Assembly (NCBI RefSeq): GCF_902506105.1
Contig: NZ_LR733304.1
Coordinates: forward strand, 1,202,334-1,266,333
Length of the DNA stretch: 64,000 nt
Direction of reading: 5' to 3'
Source: Aeromicrobium sp. 9AM
GTDB taxonomy: Bacteria > Actinomycetota > Actinomycetes > Propionibacteriales > Nocardioidaceae
Each line of letters begins with the position of its first letter. Position 1 is the first letter of the stretch. Under the pieces are notes generated by a model. The model was given only the letters and a program-made list of their open reading frames with translations, was not told where the DNA came from and searched no databases. Below, in pieces: positions 8,034 through 15,102 of the stretch. A program made the translations under genes and the position numbers.

Positions 8034-9350
8034 TCAGACGAGGACTGCTCCTTCCATCAGGCCAATGGCTCGCAGGTCGCGGTACCACCGTTCGACCGGG
8101 TGCTCCTTGACGAAGCCGTGGCCGCCCAGCAGCTGGACGCCGTCGGTGCCGATCTTCATGCCGTACTCGGCCGTGAGCCGGCGCGCGAGCGCGACCTCGC
8201 GGGCGTAGTCGATGCCCTGCTCGGCGCGCGATGCGGCCTTGAGTGTCACCAGGCGCATGCCCTCGAGCTCGATCGCGATGTCGGCGACCATGAACGCGAC
8301 GGCCTGGCGGTGCGCGATCGGCTCACCGAAGGCCGTACGCGTCTTCACGTAGTCGGAGACGTAGTCCAGCGTGGCGCGGGCGGCGCCGAGGGCCAGACCG
8401 GCCCACGCCAGGCGCGAGAGACGAATGCACTCGCGGTAGTCGTCGTCGGCGCCATCGCCGAGGATCGCATCGTCCGGGACCTCGACGTCGGTCAGGACCA
8501 GGCGGCTGAGGCCTGCGGCACGCAGGCCCATGCCGGGATCGGCCTCGATCGCGATGCCGGCGGTGCTGGACTCCAGCAGGACGAGGGTCGGGCCGCGTCC
8601 CTCGATGTCGACGGCGACCACGAAGAGCTCGGCCTCGCTGCCGCGCACGACCGCTGACTTGACGCCGTTGATCCGGTACCCGGTGTCGGTCTTGACGGCC
8701 GTGGTCTGGAGCTCGAACGGGTCGAAGAGGGCCCTGGGCTCGGCGACGGCGAGCGCCGCGGTCGGGATGTCGTCGCCGGCGAATGCCGGCAGATAGGTCT
8801 GCTGCTGCGCGTCGGAGCCCCAGAGCGAGATCGCAGTGGCGACGGCCGCCGGTGCCAGACAGGCAACGGCCTGCCCCATGTCGCCCTCGGCCAGCGCCTC
8901 TGCGACGAGCACGCCGGTGACCGCCGAGCGGTCCTCCGAAAGACCGCCGAGGCTCTCGGGGATGTTGAGCAGCGTCAGGCCGAACTCGCTGGTCTGCGCG
9001 AGGACTTCCTTGGGCGTGTCGTTGGCCGTCTCGGCTGCCTCGGCGCCCGGACGCAACACCTCGGCGGCGAACTCCTTGATCACGCCGACGATCATCTGCT
9101 GGTCCTCGGTCGGCTCGAGGTCGAACACGCCGCTGTCGGACGTACGCGCCAGACGCGCCGGCTTGCCGGTGCTCTTGACCCGCTTGAACGTACGGCCGGT
9201 GGCGCCGGCGACGCGGAAGCCGCTCTTGGCGCCTTGGTAGACGGCCTTCTCGGTCGTCTTGCGCAGCTTGAGCTTGTCGATGGTCGGCGAGCTGGCGATG
9301 CGGTTGAGCACCGCCAGGCCGATGCCCATGGGATCTCGGCGACTGGCCAC
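8034..9350 (-). CDS. Acyl-CoA dehydrogenase family protein (upstream member of a pair)
   Basis: Protein of 438 residues with an N-terminal basic extension of about 80 residues (MASRRDPMGIGLAVLN through the Arg/Lys-rich stretch) ahead of the dehydrogenase fold. Family regions include the C-terminal domain YVKTRTAFGEPIAHRQAVAF and GGHGFVKEHPVERWYRD. It stops right after LMEGAVLV. The Glu is kept, but the usual EIQR-type helix after it is missing. I chose GTG 9350, because AGGAG lies 5 bases upstream. It heads the two-gene unit and is preceded by two palindromes that look like operators. Confidence 0.85.
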   Translation of the reverse strand: MASRRDPMGIGLAVLNRIASSPTIDKLKLRKTTEKAVYQGAKSGFRVAGATGRTFKRVKSTGKPARLARTSDSGVFDLEPTEDQQMIVGVIKEFAAEVLRPGAEAAETANDTPKEVLAQTSEFGLTLLNIPESLGGLSEDRSAVTGVLVAEALAEGDMGQAVACLAPAAVATAISLWGSDAQQQTYLPAFAGDDIPTAALAVAEPRALFDPFELQTTAVKTDTGYRINGVKSAVVRGSEAELFVVAVDIEGRGPTLVLLESSTAGIAIEADPGMGLRAAGLSRLVLTDVEVPDDAILGDGADDDYRECIRLSRLAWAGLALGAARATLDYVSDYVKTRTAFGEPIAHRQAVAFMVADIAIELEGMRLVTLKAASRAEQGIDYAREVALARRLTAEYGMKIGTDGVQLLGGHGFVKEHPVERWYRDLRAIGLMEGAVLV

Positions 9351-9408
9351 AGGAACTCCTCGAAGTGTTTGGCGCGAGGTTGGACTGAGTTGCCCACCCG
9401 CTGCACAT

Positions 9409-9436
9409 ACTGTAACTCTGAGTTGCAGTTTGACAT
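9409..9436 (-). promoter_or_regulatory. Promoter of the acyl-CoA dehydrogenase operon with overlapping operator
   Basis: On the minus strand ATGTCA (9431-9436), 16 bases and TACAGT (9409-9414) form a plausible sigma-70 type promoter. Bases 9409-9429 form a 21-base palindrome with ten-base arms (ACTG-y-AACTC / GAGTT-r-CAGT) and a single mismatched pair, covering the spacer and the -10. A bound repressor would block RNA polymerase. Confidence 0.45.
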
Positions 9437-9447
9437 ACCAATGGTAT
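9435..9447. promoter_or_regulatory. Palindromic operator candidate ATACCAATGGTAT
   Basis: Perfect 13-base palindrome (six-base arms around a central A) only 5 bases from the larger 9409-9429 palindrome. Size and AT-rich ends resemble TetR-family operators. No TetR gene is in the window, so the regulator would be encoded elsewhere. Confidence 0.4.
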
Positions 9448-9473
9448 CCGAACTCACATCGCAGGACCAGCAG

Positions 9474-9501
9474 TTGCCGCGTGTCGGTGGCTCGGTAGCC
9501 T
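9474..9501 (+). promoter_or_regulatory. Promoter candidate for def (TTGCCG-N16-TAGCCT)
   Basis: TTGCCG at 9474-9479 and TAGCCT at 9496-9501 are separated by 16 bases. Transcription would start near 9508, leaving a leader of about 26 bases with a ribosome binding site. This supports the GTG 9534 start for def. Confidence 0.45.
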
Positions 9502-9533
9502 TGACCAGTCCTGAGCGAAGGAGCCCAGAGCCC

Positions 9534-10139
9534 GTGCCTGCATCACAGTCCCGTCCCCTCCCCGAGGGTGGCGCCGTACGCCCCATCACCCGGTGGGGCA
9601 CTCCCGTCATGCACCGAGAGCTCGAGGACGTCACGGTCTTCGACGACGAGCTGCTGACCCTCGTCAAGGACATGGTGGCGACGATGTATGCCGCCAAGGG
9701 TGTCGGGCTCGCCGCCAACCAGGTCGGGGTCGACCTCAAGGTGTTCGTCTTCGACTGCCCCGACGACGACAACAACCAGATCACGGGCGTCGTCTGCAAC
9801 CCGGTGCTGCACCTGCCCGAGGGCAAGGAGCGCAACCTGGAGGACGAGGACGAGGGCTGCCTGTCGCTGCCCGGCGCGTTCACGTCGTGCGCCCGCCCGG
9901 ACCGCGCGCACGTCACGGGTGTGGACCACAACGGTGAGCCCGTCGAGTTCGTCGGCGACGGACTGCTGGCGCGCTGCCTGCAGCACGAGACGGATCACCT
10001 GTTCGGCACGGTCTTCGGTGACCGCCTGCCCGAGCGGTCGCGCAAGAAGCTCTACAAGCAGCACCAGGAGCTCGCCGACAGCTACCCCGACGACTGGCCC
10101 GTCACGGTCCTCGTCGACGAGCCCGTCATCGACCGCTGA
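9534..10139 (+). CDS. def: Peptide deformylase
   Basis: Metalloenzyme of 201 residues that removes the formyl group from the N-terminal methionine of nascent proteins. All three family motifs are intact: GVGLAANQV (motif 1), EGCLSLPG (motif 2, with the metal-binding Cys) and QHETDHLFG (motif 3, HExxH). GTG 9534 is preferred because AGGAG lies about 10 bases upstream and a promoter ends just before it. In-frame upstream starts, such as ATG 9441, fall inside the operator/promoter region and lack a ribosome binding site. It diverges from the acyl-CoA dehydrogenase operon. Confidence 0.93.
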   Translation: MPASQSRPLPEGGAVRPITRWGTPVMHRELEDVTVFDDELLTLVKDMVATMYAAKGVGLAANQVGVDLKVFVFDCPDDDNNQITGVVCNPVLHLPEGKERNLEDEDEGCLSLPGAFTSCARPDRAHVTGVDHNGEPVEFVGDGLLARCLQHETDHLFGTVFGDRLPERSRKKLYKQHQELADSYPDDWPVTVLVDEPVIDR

Positions 10140-10228
10140 GTGCGCTTTTCGGCCAGCATCCCGGCCGCTTCTGACCCCGATCACGGGTTAGATTCCACCC
10201 ACCAGGCGTCTGTGAGGGAGGTCCAGCC

Positions 10229-11134
10229 ATGACGGGCATGCCACACACGACGGTGCCCGCATCCATCCCGCTCGCCCTCCGGACCATCCGCAAGGCGTCG
10301 ACGCCGCACCGGATCACCGGGCACCACCTCGAAGCAAATGGACTCGCCACGGGCGAGGGCCCGCACATGGTCGGACTGCTACGTGCCATGGGCTTCGTCG
10401 ATGCGGCGGGTGCGCCGACTCGGCTGTGGAACGAGTATCGGCAGACGGATGGTTCTGAACGGTTGCTCGCCGAAGCGCTCCGAGCCGCCTATGCCCCGCT
10501 GTTCGAGGCGTTCAAGACGCCGGAGACGGTGCCTCCACGCACGCTCGGCACAGTCGTGCGAGACGTGACCGGCTACTCCCAGCACCACGTCGACCAGACC
10601 GTGGAGAGCTTTCGGGTCCTGTGTGCGCGTGCAGACTTCACCCGCCGGCGGGTTGCAGACCCTCCCGCCGCCACGATCTCCGCGGTGCGGTTCACCATCC
10701 AGAGCCGCATCTCGGGCCTCGCACGCCTGGCCGAAGGCCTGCAGGAAGCCCGGTCCTGCATCGACCACGGACTCTGCCGACCCGCGTACGTCTCGGCATG
10801 GAACGGCTACGTCGCCCTCGCCCTCACCTTCCTCGCGGCCGGAGACTTCGCCGCAGCACGCGCCGTCCGGCCGTCATGGAAGGTCACCTCGATCGAAGAG
10901 CTTTCCATGAAGACCCCCGGTGCCGAGCTGCTGCGGATGCTCGCCGATCTCGGCCTCACCGAGGGAGACCTGGCCGATCAGCTGCCGTTGCTGCTGCAGA
11001 GCCGCAACGACTGCGCGCACCCCACGTCGTTCCGGCCCACGGCGACCGAGGCGGACGACTTTCTGCTCGACGTGCACCAAGCAGCCATGGAGCTGGTCGA
11101 CCGGGCGAGCCGGCTGTTCCCGAGCGCCGCCTAG
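10229..11134 (+). CDS. DUF5343 domain-containing protein with HEPN-like RX4H motif
   Basis: Protein of 301 residues. The first half resembles DUF5343: a conserved helix-rich region with LLRAMGFVDAAGAPTRLWNEYR, LRAAYAPLFEAF and later FRVLCARADF. The second half is predicted helical and ends with SRNDCAHPTSF, where Arg259, Asn260 and His264 match the R-N-x3-H active-site pattern of HEPN RNases. DUF5343 function is unknown to me, and HEPN proteins often act in defence or toxin systems. The start at ATG 10229 has a GGGAGG ribosome binding site. The gene stands alone between def and a convergent methyltransferase gene, sharing a CTAG stop with the latter. The HEPN assignment is inference. Confidence 0.7.
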   Translation: MTGMPHTTVPASIPLALRTIRKASTPHRITGHHLEANGLATGEGPHMVGLLRAMGFVDAAGAPTRLWNEYRQTDGSERLLAEALRAAYAPLFEAFKTPETVPPRTLGTVVRDVTGYSQHHVDQTVESFRVLCARADFTRRRVADPPAATISAVRFTIQSRISGLARLAEGLQEARSCIDHGLCRPAYVSAWNGYVALALTFLAAGDFAAARAVRPSWKVTSIEELSMKTPGAELLRMLADLGLTEGDLADQLPLLLQSRNDCAHPTSFRPTATEADDFLLDVHQAAMELVDRASRLFPSAA

Positions 11135-11934
11135 CGCGCTCGGAGCTCCCAGCAGGCAACGGCGACGGACGAGGCAACGTTGAGCGAGTCGATGTCGGCC
11201 GCCATGGGGATCGTGACGCGATGGTCCGCTGACTTCTCCCAGTGCGGGGTCAGTCCGTGCCCCTCGGAGCCGACGATCAGCGCGAGCCGATCGACGTCGT
11301 GCGAGACCTCGTCGATCGGCACCGAGTCGTCGGCGAGCGTCATGGCGTACGTCGTGAAGCCCGCCTCGCGCAGGAGGTCCGGCGCGGCGTACCAGTCGTC
11401 GACGCGTGCGTAGGGCAGCCAGAAGACGGATCCCATCGAGACCTTGATCGCCCGGCGGTAGAGCGGGTCGGCGCAGCGGGGCGAGAGCAGCACCGCATCG
11501 AAGCCCAGGGCTGCAGCGGCGCGAAAGGCCCCGCCGACGTTCGTGTGGTCGGCCAGGTCCTCCATCACGACCACCCGCCGGGCTTCCGCCAGCACGTCGC
11601 GGGGAGGCCTCGGCTCCGGCCGCTCCAGGGCGGCGAGCGCGCCGCGGTGGACGTGGAAGCCGGTCAGCCTCTCGATCGACTTGTCGTCCAGCACGAAGCA
11701 CGGCACGTCGGTGGCGTCGAGCAGGTCGGCGAGACCCTCGAGCCAGCGCGGCGACATGAGGAACGACCGCGGTTGATGCCCCGACTCGATCGCCCGGCGG
11801 ACCACCTTCTCGCCCTCCGCGAGGAACAGCCCGCGGTCGGACTCGAGCTGCAGCCTCAGCTGCACGTCCCGCAGGTCGACGTAGTCACGGAGTCGCGGAT
11901 CCTCGAGGTCGTCCAGTCGTACGATCTCGGCCAC
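11131..11934 (-). CDS. TrmH/SpoU family RNA methyltransferase
   Basis: SPOUT-class enzyme of 267 residues that methylates ribose 2'-hydroxyls of tRNA or rRNA using S-adenosylmethionine. The three SpoU motifs are clear: EDLADHTNVGGAFRAAAALG (motif 1), LIVGSEGHGL (motif 2) and IPMAADIDSLNVASSVAVA (motif 3, the knotted cofactor site). An N-terminal substrate-binding region precedes them. The RNA target cannot be named. The start is GTG 11934, directly downstream of TAGGCT-N6, so the mRNA is probably leaderless. It diverges from the PEBP-like gene across 18 bases. Confidence 0.9.
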   Translation of the reverse strand: MAEIVRLDDLEDPRLRDYVDLRDVQLRLQLESDRGLFLAEGEKVVRRAIESGHQPRSFLMSPRWLEGLADLLDATDVPCFVLDDKSIERLTGFHVHRGALAALERPEPRPPRDVLAEARRVVVMEDLADHTNVGGAFRAAAALGFDAVLLSPRCADPLYRRAIKVSMGSVFWLPYARVDDWYAAPDLLREAGFTTYAMTLADDSVPIDEVSHDVDRLALIVGSEGHGLTPHWEKSADHRVTIPMAADIDSLNVASSVAVACWELRAR

Positions 11935-11939
11935 CGGGC

Positions 11940-11946
11940 TAGCCTA
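11940..11946. promoter_or_regulatory. Overlapping divergent -10 elements (SpoU gene and PEBP gene)
   Basis: Plus-strand TAGCCT (11940-11945) lies seven bases before ATG 11953. Minus-strand TAGGCT (11941-11946) lies six bases before GTG 11934. The two hexamers share five base pairs, so polymerase can melt only one direction at a time. Both mRNAs would be leaderless. Confidence 0.6.
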
Positions 11947-11952
11947 ACGAGC

Positions 11953-12480
11953 ATGAGTCTTGAACGCCCCGTCACACCCGATCCCTACCCGCTGCTGCCG
12001 TCCGCGCCGTCGTTCTCGGTGACGAGCTCTGACGTGACCGATGGTCAGCCCCTCAAGGACGACCAGGTCAACGAGTTCGGCGACTCCTCGCCGCAGCTGT
12101 CCTGGTCCGGCGCGCCCGAGGGCACCAAGTCGTACGTCGTCACGTGCTTCGACCCGGACGCCCCGATCGTGTCCGGCTTCTGGCACTGGGTCGCCGTCGA
12201 CATCCCGGCCGACGTCACCGAGCTGGCGGCCGGCGCCGGCGCTTCGGACGACTCGCTGCCCGGCAGCGCGTTCCACGTACGCAATGACGGTGGCGGGCTG
12301 GCCTACATGGGCGCGGCTCCCCCGCCGGGTGACCAGGTGCACCGCTACTTCTACGTCGTGCATGCGGTCGGCGAGGACAGCCTCGGCGTCGACAGCTCGG
12401 CCTCGCCGGCCGTCGTCGGCTTCAACCTCGCGTTCAAGACGCTGGGTCGCGCGATCATCCACGGAACCTACCAGCACTGA
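11953..12480 (+). CDS. YbhB/YbcL family Raf kinase inhibitor-like (PEBP) protein
   Basis: Protein of 175 residues with the phosphatidylethanolamine-binding-protein fold. Landmarks are SPQLSWSGAPEGTKSYVVTCFDPDAP (the ligand-pocket strand with the DPDAP motif), FWHWVAVDIP and PPPGDQVHRYFYVVHAV. Bacterial YbhB-type proteins have no settled function. No signal peptide is seen. ATG 11953 fits the leaderless promoter that shares its -10 region with the divergent methyltransferase gene. A double hairpin follows its stop codon. Confidence 0.9.
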   Translation: MSLERPVTPDPYPLLPSAPSFSVTSSDVTDGQPLKDDQVNEFGDSSPQLSWSGAPEGTKSYVVTCFDPDAPIVSGFWHWVAVDIPADVTELAAGAGASDDSLPGSAFHVRNDGGGLAYMGAAPPPGDQVHRYFYVVHAVGEDSLGVDSSASPAVVGFNLAFKTLGRAIIHGTYQH

Positions 12481-12492
12481 GCCGAACTCCTT

Positions 12493-12540
12493 CGTTCCTT
12501 GAGCTTTGTCGAAAGGTCCTTTCGACAAGCTCAAGGAACG
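12493..12540. repeat. Long palindrome with CTTGAGCTTGTCGAAAGG-type arms
   Basis: Arms of 24 and 23 bases pair almost perfectly, with one extra T in the left arm and almost no loop. The right arm ends with TTCGACAAGCTCAAGGAACG. A third, degenerate half-copy follows at 12576-12600. It lies between convergent genes and can act as a bidirectional terminator. The core resembles a palindrome I recall from intergenic DNA of many high-GC bacteria. Confidence 0.7.
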
Positions 12541-12541
12541 A

Positions 12542-12576
12542 GAACGCCCCTCGACCGGTTCGGTCGAGGGGCGTTC
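12542..12576. terminator. Bidirectional hairpin terminator between the PEBP and SPFH genes
   Basis: Fifteen-base perfect stem (GAACGCCCCTCGACC and its complement) with a five-base GGTTC loop, placed between two convergent genes. TTCCTTT follows on the plus strand. This is a strong stem in the expected position for ending both transcripts. Confidence 0.75.
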
Positions 12577-12602
12577 CTTTCGACGAGCTCAAGGAGCGAG
12601 GA

Positions 12603-13742
12603 TCACGCCTTGGGAGGCTCCGGCGGTGCTGCCGGCGGCTCCTGTGCCGGCGGCGGCGGGGGTGTGCCGGCCTCGGGCTGGGCCGGGGGCTCGCCCGCGC
12701 TCGGCGACATCGGCGACTCGGCCGCCTTGGCCGCATCGAGCGCCTCCTGCACGGCATCGGCCGTGGCCTGCTCCTCGGGTGCGTCGTCCTCGATCGGCGC
12801 GTCGAAGTCGACGCGCGTCTTGCTGCCGCCACCGTCGACCGGGATCTTGCCGAGCGTGCCACCGAGCGTGCCCAGCGCCTTGGTCAGCTCCGCCGGGATG
12901 ATCCACGTCGTGGCGTTGTCGCCCTCGGCGATCTTCGGCAGCATCTGGAGGTACTGGTAGGACAGCAGCTTCTGGTCGGGGTTGCCGTCGTGGATGGCCT
13001 GGAACACCGTCTGGATGGCCTGCGCCTCACCCTGCGAGCGAAGGATCTGCGCCTGACGGTCGGCCTGCGCGGTGAGGATCTGCGCCTGACGCTCGCCCTC
13101 GGCGGTCAGGATCGCAGACTGCTTCTGACCCTCAGCCGTGAGGATCGCCGACTGGCGCTCACCCTCGGCGGTCAGGATCGCGGCGCGCTTGTTGCGCTCG
13201 GCACGCATCTGCTGCTCCATCGCGTCGATGATCGACGGCGGCGGGTCGATGCCCTTGAGCTCGACGCGGTTGACGCGGATGCCCCACTTGCCGGTCGCGC
13301 TGTCGAGCTCGCCGCGCAGCCCGGAGTTGATCTGGTCCCGGCTGGTCAGCGCGTGCTCGAGGCTCATGCCACCCGTGATGTTGCGCAGCGTCGTCATGGT
13401 GAGCTGCTCGATGGCCTGGATGTAGTTGGCGATCTCGTACGTCGCGGCGACCGGGTCGGTGACCTGGAAGTAGATCACCGTGTCGATCGAGACCACGAGG
13501 TTGTCCTCGGTGATGACCGGCTGCGGCGGGAACGACACGACCTGCTCACGAAGGTCGATGACGTACCGCACCTTGTCGATGAACGGCACCACGATGTTGA
13601 GGCCCGCCGACAGGGTCGTGCGGTACTTGCCGAAGCGCTCGACGATGCCGGACCGCGCCTGGGGGATGATCTTGACCGTCATCGAGACGACCACGATCGC
13701 CAGGACGGCGACGAAGATGAGCACGATCAGTGCTGGGGACAT
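12603..13742 (-). CDS. SPFH/Band 7 (stomatin-like) membrane protein
   Basis: Protein of 379 residues. It has an N-terminal membrane anchor (residues 3-24), a Band 7 domain (about 25-185, with RSGIVERFGKYRTTLSAGLN and VSFPPQPVITEDNL), a coiled-coil, and a Pro/Glu/Ala-rich tail from about 345. Within the coiled-coil, residues 188-242 are five consecutive 11-residue repeats of the form AILTAEGERQS. SPFH proteins form large ring or cage assemblies at membranes and work with NfeD partners in membrane quality control. The start ATG abuts the nfeD stop and AGGAG lies within the nfeD end. It is the last gene of ABC-nfeD-SPFH. Confidence 0.9.
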   Translation of the reverse strand: MSPALIVLIFVAVLAIVVVSMTVKIIPQARSGIVERFGKYRTTLSAGLNIVVPFIDKVRYVIDLREQVVSFPPQPVITEDNLVVSIDTVIYFQVTDPVAATYEIANYIQAIEQLTMTTLRNITGGMSLEHALTSRDQINSGLRGELDSATGKWGIRVNRVELKGIDPPPSIIDAMEQQMRAERNKRAAILTAEGERQSAILTAEGQKQSAILTAEGERQAQILTAQADRQAQILRSQGEAQAIQTVFQAIHDGNPDQKLLSYQYLQMLPKIAEGDNATTWIIPAELTKALGTLGGTLGKIPVDGGGSKTRVDFDAPIEDDAPEEQATADAVQEALDAAKAAESPMSPSAGEPPAQPEAGTPPPPPAQEPPAAPPEPPKA

Positions 13743-14195
13743 TCAGGACTCCTTGGTGGTGACGACGGCGGTGGCGCCGTCGATCCGGGTGACGAGGACT
13801 TCGGTGCCGGTCTCGAACGTCTGGTTCTCGGTCGCAGCATGCGCGGACCAGACCTCACCGGCGAGCTGGATGCGGCCGTTGCGCATGTCGACCGGCTCGA
13901 GGACGACGCCGGTGCGACCGACGAGCGCTTCGTGGCCGGTCGTCAGCGTCGGACCGGCGTGCAGGCGCTCGACGATCGGCGGTCGCACGAAGTAGAGGAA
14001 CGCGACCGAGACGATCGTGAACACGAGGATCGCGAGCCAGAGCGGCGCCCCGAACCCGGTCGCGACGGCCGCGGCGACGGCACCCAGCGCGAACATCAGC
14101 AGCACGAGGTCGAGGCTGAACACCTCGACGACAGCCAAGACGACGGCGATCCCCAGCCAGGTCGCCGAGGGATGGTCCTGCATCCAGTCGATCAT
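13743..14195 (-). CDS. NfeD family membrane protein
   Basis: Protein of 150 residues with three hydrophobic stretches in the first half (about residues 12-75), then a soluble beta-rich OB-fold domain (GRTGVVLEPVDMRNGRIQLAGEVWSA), the standard short NfeD1b layout. NfeD proteins pair with SPFH proteins; the gene directly downstream is one, with no gap between stop and start codons. Its own start overlaps the stop of the ABC ATPase gene (ATGA at 14192-14195). Confidence 0.9.
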   Translation of the reverse strand: MIDWMQDHPSATWLGIAVVLAVVEVFSLDLVLLMFALGAVAAAVATGFGAPLWLAILVFTIVSVAFLYFVRPPIVERLHAGPTLTTGHEALVGRTGVVLEPVDMRNGRIQLAGEVWSAHAATENQTFETGTEVLVTRIDGATAVVTTKES

Positions 14196-15022
14196 GAGCT
14201 CTCCCGTGTGTCAGCGCCGCGATCTGCACGATGTCCGTATGCCGCCCGACGGGCGTTGTAGCGTCCACCTTCGTGCTGAAGCTGGATGCGTGACCCGAAC
14301 GTCGTGCTCAGGGTCTCGCTCGTCAGCGTGGACTCGATCGGACCCTGGGCCACCACCTTGCCATCCCGAAGCATCAGGACGTGGGTGAATCCGACCGGAA
14401 TTTCCTCGACGTGGTGCGACACCATCACCAGCACTGGCGCGTCGGTGGCGTGCGAGAGCACCTCGAGGCTCGCCATGAGGTCCTCGCGGGCGCCCAGGTC
14501 GAGGCCGGCGGCGGGCTCGTCGAGCAGCAGCAGCTCGGGATCGGTCATCAGTGCGCGCGCGATCAGCACGCGCTTGCGCTCGCCCTCGGAGAGCGTGCCG
14601 AATGTCCGGTTGGCCAGCGCCGTGATGCCCATCTCGCCCATCATCTGCGTGGCGCGGCGGTAGTCTTCCTCGTCGTACTCCTCCTGCCACCGACCCAGCA
14701 CGGCGTGTGCCGCCGACACGATCGTGTTGCCCACGGACTCGGTCGGCGGGATGAGGTCGGCGACCGCGGTGCTGGTGTGACCGATGCGCGTACGCAGCTC
14801 GAACACGTCGACCTTGCCGAGCTTGCTGCCGAGGATCTTGACCTTGCCCTTGGTGGGATGCATCGCCGCGCTGATGATCTGCAACAACGTCGTCTTGCCG
14901 GCGCCATTGGGTCCGAGGACGACCCAGCGCTCGCCGTCCTCGGCGGTCCAGCTGACGTCCTCCAGCAGAACCTTTCCGGGCCGTACGACGCTCACCTTCG
15001 AGAGCTCGAAAGCGGCAGGCAT
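14192..15022 (-). CDS. ABC transporter ATP-binding protein
   Basis: Single nucleotide-binding domain of 276 residues. The Walker A motif is GPNGAGKTTL, the signature is LSEGERKR (Glu replaces the second Gly of LSGGE), and the Walker B region LLLLDEPAAGLD is followed by VSHHVEEIP. This resembles the YlmA/ModF-like cytosolic ABC ATPases common in actinobacteria. No permease is adjacent, so it may pair with a distant one or act without a transporter. I chose ATG 15022, since AGGAG sits five bases upstream; the GTG two codons earlier is too close to it. It is cotranscribed with nfeD. Confidence 0.85.
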   Translation of the reverse strand: MPAAFELSKVSVVRPGKVLLEDVSWTAEDGERWVVLGPNGAGKTTLLQIISAAMHPTKGKVKILGSKLGKVDVFELRTRIGHTSTAVADLIPPTESVGNTIVSAAHAVLGRWQEEYDEEDYRRATQMMGEMGITALANRTFGTLSEGERKRVLIARALMTDPELLLLDEPAAGLDLGAREDLMASLEVLSHATDAPVLVMVSHHVEEIPVGFTHVLMLRDGKVVAQGPIESTLTSETLSTTFGSRIQLQHEGGRYNARRAAYGHRADRGADTRESS

Positions 15023-15072
15023 ACACACTCCTGGTCGTAGTTGGTGGCGGTGCAGTCAACCTATCGCGGGCA

Positions 15073-15094
15073 CGCTGAGCGTCAGCGATAGCCT
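15073..15094 (+). promoter_or_regulatory. serB promoter region with palindrome CGCTGA-GCG-TCAGCG
   Basis: TAGCCT at 15089-15094 is eight bases from the serB ATG, giving a leader of zero to two bases. A perfect 6-3-6 palindrome (15073-15087) ends one base before it and could be an operator. Confidence 0.4.
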
Positions 15095-15102
15095 CGGGTG
15101 CG

